A DNA stretch of 64,000 bases from Hymenopus coronatus (GCA_030762935.1 CM060895.1:42150001-42214000); one strand, 5' to 3'. Shown: positions 24,190-36,994, counted from the first letter of the stretch. Made by a program: numbers and translations. Notes: generated by a model not told the origin, from the letters alone.

Positions 24190-25026
24190 AAAAAATCTTA
24201 TGTGTTCCATTCACATGAGTTTCTCTACATTTCTACAATATCTTTTTTTATTAAAAAGCTTATTCTTCTATTTACCTAATGCTAATCGAGAAACAATTAG
24301 CAGTAAGGTTCTTATTACTTGCTTTCTTGTAATAGAAGGGAAATAAGGCAGTACCATAGGCTAAATCGAAGGTTAAAGCTTTTAAAACTTGGTTAAAGTG
24401 TTTAAAGTACTTTTGTTTATATGGACAGGAGTTGACAAATTCCCGTATGAGAAAAGTATAAGTATTTTAAAACTGAAACTAATAACAAGGAATATCTCAA
24501 AAACGGTCAACCTCACGAAAAAATGTATATAACATAAATTGTGTGTTTAATCGAGCTCTACATTTTTTGTCTATCTCTTATGGTTTACCAGTTACGCAAA
24601 ATTCATCCAGAATAAACGTGACTTCAGAGGTTATTCCCAGAAAATTGAAGATATACATTTTATTTGTCTTGTAAATATCCTAAATATAAGAGATTTTAAT
24701 CAAAATCGTTAGATCCCTTTTTGAGAAAATTAAAATTTTTGAATTTTTTTCCGTATAAAGAGAGGGGGGATTTTCTTGAAAATCTTCGTGTCGCATCGTT
24801 GGAAGATGCCAAACTTAAATACCAAGTTTAGTATTTAATGGTGTTTTCATTTTTGAGCAATGCTGTCCACAGACACACACGCGCGCGCGGACCTTATTCC
24901 AAAAATACTTTGGATTCTGGGGACCCAAAACATGTATTTGCGGTGAAATCTCGGTATCGAATTTTTGGGTGCAATACAATACCTTCTCTATACACTATTA
25001 CATAGTACGTGTAGAGAAAGTAAAAA
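24190..25026 (-). mobile_element. Family A copy 6 (full length, reversed)
   Basis: Starts 'tgtgttccattcacatgagt' and ends 'acgtgtagagaaagtaaaaa'. Contains all family landmarks and a short CA/CG-rich tract (about 24876-24895). About 835 bp. Confidence 0.85.
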
Positions 25027-25029
25027 TAC

Positions 25030-25264
25030 GCCTGCTTCTGTAGTGTAGGTGTTTCTGCCTCACATTCAAGAGTTCGAATCTCCCTACGGATGAGTTACCT
25101 GGATGGGATTTTTTCGAGGTTTTCCCTTATCCTGAGAAGACGAATGTCGAGTAACTTAAAGCTCCATGGACCCCGATATCATTATAGCATTATTTCACCG
25201 ATTTCATTCATTATCCTATATGACCAACCAAGTTAGTGCATGTTAAAACAACAAAAATAAATAA

Positions 25265-25326
<62 letters not shown>
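25030..25326 (+). mobile_element. SINE B copy 2 with (AAT)n tail
   Basis: The tRNA-like head has B box 'agagttcgaatctccc' (about 25068-25083). The body shares the block order of 1-235. It ends in an A-rich stretch that has become (AAT)n at 25265-25325. It abuts family A copy 6. Confidence 0.75.
25265..25325. repeat. (AAT)n microsatellite, tail of SINE B
   Basis: About 20 units, continuous with the SINE 3' end. Confidence 0.9.
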
Positions 25327-25328
<2 letters not shown>

Positions 25329-25704
25329 GAAGACAATAATTAACTTAACCGCTTTTTGAAGATCTGACTATAGCTTCCTGTATCCCACTAAGAAATGTTT
25401 GATATCTCTATCAATATGCAGTAGTTAGAAAAATAAACTCTTGAAAAATATTTTATAGAAGAAGATAAGAATAAACGATAATTAGCAGAGAAAGTAATGT
25501 AAATGTAGTACATAAGTTTTTAGGCATTTACTTAAGATAAAATTACACACAAAGAGACAACTCTATATAATGGCACAATGATTTTTAGAGTTAAGGTATT
25601 TCAAAACGTATTTTTGGTGAATTACAAATGCTCTGATCTGTCTCTTTTCTGGTGATAAAGCGTTCAGCTCTAATACGCGTTAGTACCACTCGGTTTTCTT
25701 TTGC
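25327..25704. other. AT-rich spacer
   Basis: Possibly includes decayed family A end sequence near 25490-25520. Nothing else recognised. Confidence 0.35.
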
Positions 25705-26349
25705 ATTGTTGTTAAAAGTATATTTTTCTGTCTACTTTATGATAATTGAGATAAGCATTAGCAGAAATCGTCTTAATTGTTTCCTTGTAAGTAGAAGGGA
25801 ATACACTAGGCTAAAACGATAGTCAAATCTTTTAAAAGCTGGTTGGTTGCCATGTGGTTAAAATCCGTTTCTGTAATAACCAGGAGTTTACATCTTTCAG
25901 TGTGAGAAAAGTTTAAGTATTTTGAATCTGAAACAAATAACAAGAAATATATCAGAAATAGTCAATTCCACGAAAAAAAAAAAAAACAGTGCATAAATTG
26001 TGTGTTTTAACGTGACCTACATTTTTGTGTAGAGTTTTTGCCTATCTCTTTCAGTTTACCAGTAACGCAAAATTCAGTAAAAGTCATTCAAAATAAAGAG
26101 GTCTTCAGATGATATTCCCAGAAAATTCAAGAATACATTTTATTGGCCATATAGATATATTTAATATACGGTATTTTAATCAAAACTATAAAGCCATTTT
26201 TGAGAAAATCAAAATTTTCGAATTTTTTTCCATGTGAAGAGTAGTTTGGGGTGGAGGGATTTTTTTTTTTTTTTAAAATCTTCGTGTTGCATCCCAACAG
26301 ATACTAAACTTAAATACCAAGTTTGGTATTTTACCGACTTTTCGTTTTT
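25705..26349 (-). mobile_element. Family A copy 7 (truncated, reversed)
   Basis: Runs in reverse orientation as far as 'taccgacttttcgttttt' and stops exactly where copy 8 starts in the other direction, so roughly the outer 170 bp of this copy is missing. Confidence 0.8.
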
Positions 26350-27215
26350 ACTTTCTCTACACTTACTATGTACATGGTGTATAGAGAAGGTATTACTACA
26401 CTCCACCCAAAAATTCGATACCGAGATTTAATCGGAAATATATGTTTTAGGGTCCCCTGTATCCAAAAAAAGACATTTTCACAAAAAGGTCCGTGTGTGT
26501 GTCCGTGTATGCGTGTGTCTGTGATAACTTAAAAACGAAAAGTCGGTAAAATACCAAACTTGGTATTTAAGTTTAGTTATCTTCCAGGGATGCGACACGA
26601 AGATTTTGAGAAAAAGCCCCCACCCCAAACTAACGTTTACATGGAACGTTATTTCGAAAATGTTGATTTTCTCAAAAATGGCTCTAACGATTTTGATTAA
26701 AATATCGTATATTAAAGATATTTACCTAATAAATAAAATGTATATCTTGAATTTTCTGGGAATAGCCTCAAAAGACTACTTTATTCTGGACGAATTTTAC
26801 GGAATTTTGGATAACTGCTAAACCGTAAGAGATGGAAAAAAACTTACCATACAAAAACTGTAGAGCACTTTAAAACACACAATTTATGTTACATGCATTT
26901 TTTCGTGGATCTGATCGTTTTTTAGATATTCCTTGTTTTTAGTTTCAGCTTTAAAAAGTATACTTTTTTCATACAGGAATTTGCCAACTCCTGTCCATAC
27001 AAACAAAGGAACTTCTGTCACATAGCAACCAGCTTTTGACTATCACTTTAATCTATGGTACTCCCTTATTTCGCTTCCATTTACAAGGAAGCAAGTAATA
27101 ACACTATTTTTCCTAATTTTTTCTCGATAATGAAGTAAATAGAAGCATAAACTTTTTAAGAATAATTTGTTCTGAGAGGTAGAGAAAGGCTGTGAATGGA
27201 ACATATCAGATTTTT
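26350..27215 (+). mobile_element. Family A copy 8 (full length)
   Basis: Begins 'actttctctacacttactat', carries a GT-rich tract at about 26490-26522, and ends 'gaatggaacatatcagattt'. About 865 bp. It is the centre of a tail-to-head chain of inverted copies. Confidence 0.85.
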
Positions 27216-27396
27216 GAGTTATCGTGTTCCCAGACACACGGACACATACACATACGACTTTTTTCTACATTTTTTTTTATACAAGGAACCCTAAAACCTC
27301 GTATATTTCCGGTGAAATCTCGATATCAAATTTTTGGGTGGAGTGCAATACCTTCTCTATACACTATATACATAGTAAGTGTAGAGAAACTAAAAA
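27216..27396 (-). mobile_element. Family A copy 9 (terminal fragment, reversed)
   Basis: Only the microsatellite-plus-end portion: 'gagttatcgtgttcccagac', CA-rich tract, 'aaatttttgggtggagtgca', 'gtgtagagaaactaaaaagc'. It continues directly into copy 10 in opposite orientation, with complementary 'gttatcg'/'cgataac' segments that could fold back. Confidence 0.75.
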
Positions 27397-27975
27397 GCAT
27401 TTTTAGAAAAAGCCTCGCGCGCACGTGTCCGTGAATACGATAACTCAAAAACGAAAAGTAGGTTAAATGCTATATTCAAACTCAGTATCTTCTAATGATG
27501 CCACACGAAAATTTTCAAGAAAATCCCCACTCCAAACTATCCTTTTCATGGGAAAAATCTAAATGTTTGAATTTCTTAAAAATGGCTGTAATGATTTTGA
27601 CTAAAATACCGTATATTAAAGATACTTATGTACAAATAAAATGTATATCTTGAACTTTCTGGGAAGAGCTTCTGAATGCCTCTTCGTTCTGAATGATTTT
27701 TGCTTAACTGGTGAATCGTAAGAGATAGACAAAGTCTTCTACACAATAAGTGCAGAGCTCGTTAAAACACACAATTTGTCATATTTTTAATATATTTGAC
27801 TATCGCTGTAGCATAGTGTACTCCCTTATTTCCTCTTCTACTTATAAGGAACTAAGTAATAAGACTATATCTGCTAATACTTATATCAATTAGCACGAAG
27901 TAGAACAAATAGGTTTTCTAAGAACACTTTGTTACAAAGATGTTGAGAAAGCCATGTGAATGAAACACGTCAGAT
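27397..27975 (+). mobile_element. Family A copy 10 (5' part missing)
   Basis: Enters the family at the GT-rich tract, continues 'aaaaacgaaaagtaggtt', and ends 'gttgagaaagccatgtgaat'. The missing outer part is the part represented, reversed, by copy 9, as if that end had been inverted. Confidence 0.75.
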
Positions 27976-28344
27976 TAAACAGGTGTACGGTAGAGCAGCT
28001 CTATGCATAGCTAGTAGTCATGTCATTTTAGTGCCGATAAGGAACAAAGAGGTTCTCGAAGGTCTTCAAACGGTGCCCGCAGGGGTCTCTGCATATGGGA
28101 GGTCAATGTCTTCTTCTGACGTCATCCACTTGTGGAAGTTCCTCTTTCAGCTGGAGAAAAGTGGAAATGTGTGATACTCATGTTTTAGAATTGTATTATG
28201 TAAATCACCCGTCACGTAAGGGCACTATTTATGAAGGTAAATAAAATGTCAAATATAAATAAAGACAAATGAAAAACATATTTCAAATTTCGTTTTAGGT
28301 ATAAGAAGCGATTTCAAATCTTCAGAAAAAAACATCTATTGTGG
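27976..28344. other. Unassigned spacer
   Basis: Slightly GC-richer at 27980-28170. The overlapping frame has no recognised similarity. Confidence 0.35.
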
Positions 28345-29040
28345 TACATTCATATGACTTTCTTACCTATTCTTCAACACGCTTATCTTAAAAAGCATAT
28401 TCTTCCATCTACTTCACGTTAATTGAGATAAACATCTGCAGAAATATTTTACTACATACACACGTCTTTGTAGAATAACGGGATTAAGAGAAAACAGTAG
28501 TCTTATTTTCTAGTCAAACCCTCAAAGGGCTGGTCGCTATGTGATGATGGTTTGAAATCCCGTTCTCTTTGCTCTACCAGAAAAAAAAAAAAAAAAAAAA
28601 AAAAAAAACATAAATAAATAAATTACGACCTCCCATTTGAGAAAAAGTATATGGGAAAATTGAAAGCTACAACAAGGAGCATCTCGGGAAAAGAAGTATT
28701 TGGGATAAATTTTCGGTTTTCATGAACATTTCTTGTGAAGTAAGAGATTGTCTATCTCTTAGGATTCCATCTATGCAAAAGCCATCCATAATTAATTTGA
28801 TCTCAGACGTTATTGTCAGGAAGTCCAAAATATACATTTTATTAATCATGAAGCCTCTTAAATATACTATATTTTAATCAAAATCGTTAGAGCCAGATTT
28901 TACAAAATTAAAACTATTGAACATTTTTCCATGTGAAGGGTAGTTTGGGTTATCACATCCTTTGAAGATACTGAACTTAAATACCATGTTTGGTATTGCC
29001 ATTTTTCGTTTTTCATTTCACAGACAGACATAGACACGCA

Positions 29041-29116
<76 letters not shown>

Positions 29117-29275
29117 TACACACTCACCACGGACACCATCGAACTTTTTGTAAATATATATATGTTTTGTATTACTTAGGTGATCACGTATATTTCCAGT
29201 GAAATGTCGGTATCAAATTTTTGTGTGGAATGCAATACCTTATTTACCTACTAGTAGGTACATTGTAAAAAAAAC
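28345..29275 (-). mobile_element. Family A copy 11 (full length, reversed)
   Basis: Contains all landmarks. It has gained an A28 run at 28581-28608 and a compound (CT)n(CA)n microsatellite at 29044-29116, at the same internal place where other copies carry CA tracts. Confidence 0.75.
29044..29116. repeat. (CT)n(CA)n compound microsatellite
   Basis: About 27 CT units followed by about 10 CA units inside family A copy 11. Confidence 0.95.
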
Positions 29276-29329
29276 ATTACTCTTTCTATGACATTCGAGA
29301 AACAAATTAATGGTGATTAAACGATAAGA

Positions 29330-29810
29330 TCTTCAAAGTGATAAAATCTTGAAAAATGTAAATCATAACAACAAATATCTCGGAAACAACTGATGCCACA
29401 ACAAATATTTGAAATAAAATGTGTGTTTTAAAAGATCTAGTTTTTTGTAAAGTAAATTTTTGCCTATCTTTTACGGTTTACCAGTTATGCAAAATTATAC
29501 GAAATTCATTATGAATGAAGACTACCTTACAAGCTATTTTCAATAATCAAGACACATTTTATTATTGAAGAAAATATTTAAGTATATGGTATTGAAGTCT
29601 AAATCGGTGGTCGTTTTTGAGAAAATTCACAATAACCATACATTTTTACATGTAAAGAGCAGGGTGGAGTAGGGGAATTATCCAAATGCATACTATACGT
29701 AGAAGGTACTGGTATAAAGCATGAACTATTCATTTTTGAGTTAAGGTTGTATTTCCGTTGACATTTCAGTATCTAACTTTTATATAGAGTGTGATAGTTA
29801 ATCTTCCTAC
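29330..29810 (-). mobile_element. Family A copy 12 (decayed, reversed)
   Basis: Central blocks 'tacggtttaccagttatgca', 'gtttttgagaaaatt' and 'ggttgtatttccgttga' are present but diverged. A plus-sense family end ('gagaaagttatgtaaatg') follows at 29805-29850. Confidence 0.65.
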
Positions 29811-30091
29811 AAGAGAAAGTTATGTAAATGTAACACATCGGATTTCTTTCCAATAATAACGGAAATAATCTGATGCCCCTCTGTGGGCCTCATAGAACGG
29901 CCGAGTGCTACAAAGTTCGGGGTCAACCACACGCTGCACATAAAGGAGTTAAAAGTTTTACTCGACACTCCATACAACGCGCCTTCCCGCAATATGCATT
30001 ACCTGTATTTGATACGGGCAGGGAATGAGTAATTGTGGAATTATATAAAGTGAATTGCGGCGTTCCCCTCCTCGTTATCTCTGAATTATTA

Positions 30092-30972
30092 ATTTCTCTA
30101 CACGTACCATGTGCATAATGTATAGAGAAGGTATTATATTGCACCTACAAATTCGATACCGTGATTTAACCATAAATGCGTGTTTTGAGACCCTTGAATC
30201 CAAAAAACAATTATAAATATATCCCTCTGTGTCTGTAGGTCTATGTGTGTGTGTGTATGTGGGGGGGGGTGTCTAAGGGCAGCAGGCAGCATAGCTCAAA
30301 AACGAAAAGACTGTTAAATACCAAACTTGTATTTAAGCTTGGTATATTCCAGGGATACGATATGAAGATTTTCAAGAAAATTCCCCACCCCCAACTACTC
30401 TTTACAGGAACATTTTTAAAAAAAATGATTTTCTAAAAAATGGCTCTAGCGATTTTGATTAAAATACCTTAAGTTTAAGACAAACGAATAGCCTTTGAAA
30501 ACCTCTTCTTTCTGGATGACTTTTGTATAACTGGCAAACCATAAGAGATATACAAAAACTTACTACACAAAAAATCAATATCTCATTAAAACACTCAATT
30601 TATGTTTTATGCATTTAACCGTTTTCGAAATATTCCAGATTATTGGTTTCAATTTTAGCCACTTAAACTTTTCTCAAACAGGAAGATATCTTTCTTCTAG
30701 TTTCTCGTTTGTTTATTTTTGGCAAGCAAAGAGATTGGAATTTCAATTGTTTCACATAGGACCAGCTTTTAAAAGATTTGACTAAAGTTTTAGTCTAGTG
30801 TATTCTCTTATTTCCCTTCTACTTACGCGCAAATAATAAATAAGACAATTTCTGCTGTTTATTTGTATTAGCTTGCCGTAGATCAAGGAATGATCTTTTG
30901 TAAGGAAGTTGCTGGCATAATAATTAGAGAAAGTCATGTGAATGGAATATGGAACACATCAATTTTTTTTAT
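30092..30972 (+). mobile_element. Family A copy 13 (full length)
   Basis: Begins 'tttctctacacgtaccatgt' and ends 'gagaaagtcatgtgaatgga', followed by 'acacatcaa'. It has a GT/G-rich tract at about 30244-30270. Confidence 0.8.
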
Positions 30973-31440
30973 TCTGTGAATTATGTTTTTTCATAGTTTA
31001 TTCATATTTAATCCGGCTATTTGGGTTCCTCAGTCGTGCAAGTATCTCTTAACAGGGCGTGATGGTAAAAGGAACTATATCAGAGATAACACATTTGTAA
31101 CTTTTAGTTTAAGCAATTCATTTAAACTCTTGCCAAGATATTTCATAATTTACGTGCCCGTTATATTTCTATGCTATTATAACTGAAACTGCGTCACGCG
31201 TTCACTTACACGAATAACTTAGATTTCGCGTATCACGTTTCTTACATATGAAATCTGTAATACCAAAATACTGGGGGAGATAACTAAATGCATTTCTACC
31301 TAAACGAACTGCACTGAATAGAAAATGAAAACCGAGAACAGCGTCTCTGTAGATACGTTCGAACACCCTTGTTCTGCCTAAAATTTAAAACTGATCTATT
31401 TGGTTTTCTTTCCCGCTCCTGGTACCGTCCGTCTCTTTTC
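30973..31440. other. AT-rich spacer, nothing recognised
   Basis: No recognisable coding or RNA gene. Confidence 0.4.
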
Positions 31441-31461
31441 ATGAACCTATATAAACTGTTC

Positions 31462-31806
31462 GGTCGTCTCCTTAGCGCGGTGGTAGCGCAGCTGCTTACC
31501 AAGCGGGAGACATGGGTTCGATCCCCAGTACCGGCGTTGGGATTTTTCCCCCGCTAGGAGACCTGGCCCGGGTTACACTCAGCCTCGTAAGGTCCCTGGG
31601 GGGCCAATTGAGGAGTCACTTGGTGGAGAAATAGCGGCTCCAGGTCATGAGGACCGCATTAACCGGCCGGGAGGGACTCGAGGCGCTGACCACGTCTCAC
31701 CCTCCAATACTGCACCCCATCCATGACGTCTGTAGTGGACCGAGATGGGGGACGCAGCGGCCGGGCGGTAGGCCAAGGTTCCCCGTGAGATGTCGTGCCA
31801 TGGAGT
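31462..31806 (+). mobile_element. SINE D copy 1, 345 bp, with 14-bp target duplication
   Basis: Flanked by the perfect direct repeat 'tatataaactgttc' at 31448-31461 and 31807-31820. The head is tRNA-like: 'gcgcggtggtagcgcagctg' (A box) and 'gggttcgatcccc' (B box at about 31514-31525). A GC-rich body follows, including 'cccgggttacactcagcctc' and 'atgacgtctgtagtggaccg', ending 'cgtgccatggagt'. There is no poly(A) tail. Full length by comparison with the reversed copy at 34705-35032. Clean flanks mean a real retroposition event mediated by some LINE. Confidence 0.9.
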
Positions 31807-31829
31807 TATATAAACTGTTCTCCTACTTA

Positions 31830-32560
31830 GCTTAGGTCGTTAAGCCTCAGTAACTTTCATAATCTCACCCCCTAAGGCTTGAATGGTCTTTTTTTTTTCT
31901 TTCCTTTTTTTTTATACTCAAGGATGTTCTGTTATACACCTTAGTCCAATCCCTTGGCTATTGTCCGCCAAAACCTTGCGAGAGATTTCCCTTTTAGTAC
32001 TCTTCTAGTTTCAGCTATATCTTCTCTCTTATAACTAAGCTTATGTTAACATCCTCTAAATATATTCTCATTTTTATATTACATACATTTATTTACATCA
32101 TCTTGCTTTTAATTATTTACACCTTCTTGTAGTCATTGATACTGCCTAAGAATGTAATAGATATAATTATGGAAGTAATGTTTAAATATTTGTTTAGAAC
32201 TACTTAACCAAGTGCATATCCTGAAAGATTGCTTTAGTATGTAAGAAAAATACATTCAAAGAATTGACTAGATGTAATTAGGTAGGTAATAAGGGGGCGA
32301 TATAAAGTTGGGAAATGTATATTGCGATAAAGCCTGTCTAGTTAATGAGTGTGCAGTTCAACTGCCTCCTTTGATGAACCCTTAAAATTGCTCAGTCCTT
32401 TCTGCAGAGTTGCAACTTCATAACATCACTCTGTTTCTTGGGCAACTTTCTCTCTTTCTGTACAATGTTGAATTTAGGATTTTGACAACTGAAACTCCAT
32501 GAGGAGTGTCACTTAAAACCATGGTTGCTATTGGTCTCCAAGGACAAGGATAGACTTAGT
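31830..32560. other. AT-rich stretch, nothing recognised
   Basis: Two short poly(T) tracts (31890-31915); otherwise unassigned. Confidence 0.4.
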
Positions 32561-32561
32561 G

Positions 32562-32646
32562 GAGATTCGTCAGCGAATTTTGGAATACAATAGCTTCTCT
32601 ACCTACTATGTACCTATGTTGTATGTGATATAGAAAGTAAAAAGGG
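32562..32646 (-). mobile_element. Family A copy 14 (end fragment, reversed)
   Basis: Only 'gcgaattttggaatacaata', 'cttctctacctactatgtac' and 'gatatagaaagtaaaaa' remain. Confidence 0.55.
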
Positions 32647-32649
32647 AAA

Positions 32650-33175
32650 CAACTGTGACGTAGTGTAAAATACTACGTGAATTTGTAAAGAGACGAATAA
32701 AGTTTAAGTAAAATTACATTATCAAAGATCCATATCAGTAAGAGCACGAAACATGACCAATAAAAGGTAACGAGTTATATTTCAGGCATGGAGTATTTTA
32801 GAGGACATAGAGTGTAATATCTTGTTACACTAGTAGCTCGAATGTAGATCGTTCAGACTACTTCGTTCTGAGAGAGAGAAAAAGTAAGCGCACAGAACTA
32901 TATTGTCACAAAGAAATATCCCGCAAAGGTATAGGTGTTCAAATAAGTGTCGAAGTATATTCCGGCTTAGTTTAGTGTATTCAGTGAAAGTGCTGAGAAT
33001 ATCGCAATATAAGATTTAAAAAATGACCACATATGAATTGGAACCTGGAAGTTGTTATTTGTGACTGACGCGGATGGCGCAACAAGCTACGTTGGTGCAA
33101 ATCAACATAACCGTGGCGCAGTAAATTGCGGTAAACATGTTAGCTTCATTAATTATTTGTCTCAAACTTTTACCA
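32650..33175. other. Unassigned spacer
   Basis: No gene or repeat recognised; the 101-codon frame starting at 33052 runs into family A and a GT microsatellite. Confidence 0.4.
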
Positions 33176-33179
33176 TTTT

Positions 33180-33305
33180 TATTTTCTCTATACGCACTAT
33201 GTACATAGTGTATAGAGAAGGTAAAGTGTATTCGATTCCGAGATTTCATCGAAAATACATGTTTCGAGACCTCCTGAATCCAAAAAAAATATTTTTTGAA
33301 AAATG

Positions 33306-33343
<38 letters not shown>

Positions 33344-34030
33344 TGTGGGCAGCATAGCTCAAAAACGAAAAGACTTGGTATTTAAGTTTGGTATTGTCCA
33401 AGGATGCGACACGAAGATCTAAAAAAAAAATTCCCCACCCCAAACTACCCTTTACATGGAACTTTTTTCGAACATTTTGATTTTCTTAAAAATGGCTCTA
33501 ACGATTTTGATTAAATATATATTAAAGATATTTACCTGACAAATAAAATGTATATCTTGAGTTTTCTGGGAATAGCCCCTGAAGACTACTTTATTCTGGA
33601 TGAATTTTACGGAGTTTTGTATAATTGCTAAACCGTAAGAGATGGACGGAAACTTAAAACACAAAAAATATAGAGCACGTTAAAACACATAATTTATGTC
33701 ATATACATTTTTCTTGGAGTTGATCGTTTTTGAGATATTCTTTGTTTTTGGTTTCAGCTTTGAAAAACATACTTTTCTCATATAGGAATTTGTCAACTCC
33801 TGTCCATACAAACAAAGGAACTTCAGTCACATAGCAACCAGCTTTTGACTATCTCTTTAACATATGGTACGCCCTTATTTCGCTTCTACTTATAAGGAAG
33901 CAAGAAATAAGACTATTTCTGCTAATTTTTTTTCGATTTGCATGAAATAAATAAAAGAATAAGCTTATTAACAATAATTTGTTACAGAGATATAGAGAAA
34001 GTTATGTGAATGGAACACAAAAGATGTTTT
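33180..34030 (+). mobile_element. Family A copy 15 (full length)
   Basis: Begins 'attttctctatacgcactat', ends 'gagaaagttatgtgaatgga'. It carries a clean (GT)n at 33308-33342 in the family's standard microsatellite position. Confidence 0.85.
33308..33342. repeat. (GT)n microsatellite within family A
   Basis: About 17 uninterrupted GT units. Confidence 0.95.
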
Positions 34031-34690
34031 CTACTCACAACGAGATCTTCTTTAACGCTTAATTATCCCATAAAAAAATCGCTGAGACTCTTCCAGCCAG
34101 AGTAAATTATTCAGTGTTAAGAATTAAGACGAGGAGAAAAAGTCAAGGAGCCGAGAGGATAAGATATTGTTTACAGCGGGGACTCAACACCAAACAAGAG
34201 AGGATAATTAATGTACTTCGCTCCTGAAGTTGCACCTCCGTGAGGGAGAGATGAGTTGATAGGTCACATGGAACGGCAGGAACCAGGAGTAATGACACAA
34301 ATGACAAAGCCCCTACACTTTCTATTGTTCGAACTTTACGTTGACATTTTTACTACTGTCCTTGTCTAATACAGCTGTGGAAAACCTCTTGGTCTTCTTT
34401 CCCTTAGATTGTTAGTCAATTTTAAAACACTATTTATTATGTTCCTTGATTATTTGCGATAATATGAGGGTAAAAAGGCATCAGTGGTGTTGCAGCTGTT
34501 GCAAAAGTAGAAGAACAGAAAGATGAAAAAGTGTCATCCGTCGCTGGCGTTTCTCCCCTGGCTGGTTCCCAAAAGACAGGGATGGCGTAGAAAGAAAGAG
34601 ATGGTGAATATTTCCCTCTTTTTTTTAATAACCAAGGCCAAATTTATAGCTACGGCAATCGGACAAACAGATCGGGGACCCCCACACCAT
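34031..34690. other. Unassigned stretch
   Basis: No gene recognised. A short frame at 34523-34705 runs into the SINE D flank. Confidence 0.4.
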
Positions 34691-34704
34691 TTAAGGGTCC
34701 TATA

Positions 34705-35032
34705 ATAACTCCATGGCACGACAGTCCACAAGGAACCTTGGCCTTACCCGGCCGCTGCGTACCCTATCTCGGTCCAGGATAGGCGTCATGGATGGGGAGC
34801 AGTATTGGAGGATGAAACGTGCTCAGCCCCTTCGAATCTCCTGACCTGGAGCCGCTACTACTCCATCAAGTAGTTCCTCAATTACCCCCTCTCCCTCAGG
34901 GACCTCACGAAGCTGACTGCATCCCGGACCAGGTCTCCCAGTGGAGGAAAACGCCCCACGTAGGTACCGGGAATCGAACCCAGGTCTCCCGCTTGGCAAG
35001 CAGCTGCGCTACCACCGCGCTAAGGAGACGAC
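34705..35032 (-). mobile_element. SINE D copy 2 (reversed)
   Basis: Reverse complement of the copy at 31462-31806 over its whole length, with modest divergence. B box on the plus strand is 'gggaatcgaaccc' at about 34969-34981. It is flanked by an imperfect 14-base direct repeat, 'ttaagggtcctata' at 34691 and 'ttaagggttcaata' at 35033. The 120-codon plus frame over it is an antisense artefact of the SINE. Confidence 0.88.
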
Positions 35033-35049
35033 TTAAGGGTTCAATACCC

Positions 35050-36990
35050 TTCCAAAAAAGTATTCCGTACACCCCGGCAACCAATCAAAGGCCGAGGGAC
35101 GGAGAGAGTTCCACACAGTATTATTTTCCCTGCCATGCACTCCGACTCAAGAATAGCAGTATGAACAGATTTAGAAACTAATTTACTCTCCTTCCTTCAT
35201 TCGTTTGCTTTCTTACAATAAAACTATATTTCAGCAGAAGTGTCTCTAAAAATCCTAGTTCATGCATTGCATCTATTAAAAGTTATTGATAATACAAATT
35301 AAAGTTAAAAAAGAAAAGCTCCTCTAACTCTGAAACAGCCCAACCAGGCTGACGAATGAATGTAATGATTAATGAAACCATATAGCATGGCAGAAAATTC
35401 GGTGAATGTGAGAAAACACTGCAGCATTTTCCGTACAACCCGGAGAAACTCCCAAAAATCCCTGAGTCAGAGTGAGCAGTCGTTGAGAATGAAACGAAGA
35501 CCTACCGAATGCAAGACACACGAATTACCGCGGCGTCATCTCGCTCGATTGAGACGAGAGGATCACCAAACAGGTATACAGGCAATGTCATTATCTCCCG
35601 TCAACTCTCAGCCATCGATTTGACCATCTGTTGACGCGCGGGTTTTGAACCATGCGACCTCGGTACGCAAGGCCAACTTGATATCTTCTCCGGCATAGAC
35701 TTCAAAGTTGTGGCCTTAGGTAGACACAAAAATAAACATCTGTAGAACATGTTGCAGGAGAGATATAAATGTAAATAATAGTGACTAGAGAAAGCCACGT
35801 AACACATCAGCATTTCCAATTTTCGAATCCTGATATATTCAGACGAAAGACCCTTGACAGTAGGTAAATAATTTGTGTATCCCTCATCCAAGCCGTGATA
35901 CGAATAGCGCTTGCGCAAAAGGTTGGTGAAGTGAGAGACTTCCAGTTCAGGTTTAATTATCAAGGAATGAAAAGAAAAACTTAATTATATCGCCATGTAA
36001 GCACAACAAAACGATATGAATATATGAAGGAAACTAGCTTCGCGCTGAAAATTGTTTGATTATGAAGAAAGGATTGGGCAAATATAACGGAGGGGGACAA
36101 CTCGCGCAATACGATAGCATTATGCGGTGTGGACATTTCCTAGTTCAGGAACCATATTTGGTTCTTGATCTTCCCGCACACGACAGAATATGTCGTTGCG
36201 GACGTTCGGTTTAAGTGGTAGGCATGTGTCCATATATGATATAGCCCTTTAGCAAGCAGTCGCGCCGCGACAGTTCCAATTGGAAAGTCGTCATGGTTGA
36301 TTTTAAATTTGCAAATAAAGATTTGAACTTCCTTGCTGACAAATACTCCCTGCAATTGGGACTCGCGTCCTGTTCAAGGAAAGTAAATAAGTAAATAAAT
36401 ACTTAAATGAACTTAACCAACAAGACGAATCAGAAAATACCAAACATATATGGTGGAACTAAAACTTTTGCCCGCATTTTATAGCTGTAGATGGGACAGC
36501 TCTAAGGGGGGCAGCTGTATCATTTCTCCTCTTTGCAATTCCTCAAAAATATAAGGAATTTAATAGTTTATTCCCTTACTAGAAAATCTAAACAGCAAAC
36601 GATTTACCGGGAAATGATTTATAATTTTTGTAAATCCTGAGCATATCCAGCATATAAGGGTTAGACCGGATTTTCAGAAGTATTTACATATATATATCTT
36701 TTTAAAAATATTTGTGCCATAGTAAACTGGTGTTGGTCTGTTTAAAAACTTATCACTTACAAAGCACACGCAATTAATATTTCTGAATCTGAAAGTTTGG
36801 CTATGTTGCTCACAGATATTTGTGTGAGTAGCCGCTTTCACAAATGAATTATGCCAAATCAAAATATGGATTTCGTTTGACTGACGAATGTCCGCTGGCA
36901 CAGATACAAATATCTCTATCAGAGATAACTCAGATTTAAAGGAAATGATTTCAAATATAAAAAAAATGTAATTTTTAAAAATTTCATATG
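35050..36990. other. Unassigned stretch
   Basis: A weak tRNA-arm-like piece on the minus strand at about 35633-35665 ('ggttttgaaccatgcgacct') may be a decayed SINE head. The minus frame 35963-35601 (120 codons) has no recognised motif. The rest is AT-rich. Confidence 0.35.
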
Positions 36991-36994
36991 CTTC

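Noticed and set aside
28900..29202. Frames rich in Arg-Glu or Ser-Leu repeats
   Set aside because: Translations of the (CT)n/(CA)n microsatellite inside family A copy 11.
34819..35181. 120-codon plus-strand frame
   Set aside because: It reads antisense through SINE D copy 2.
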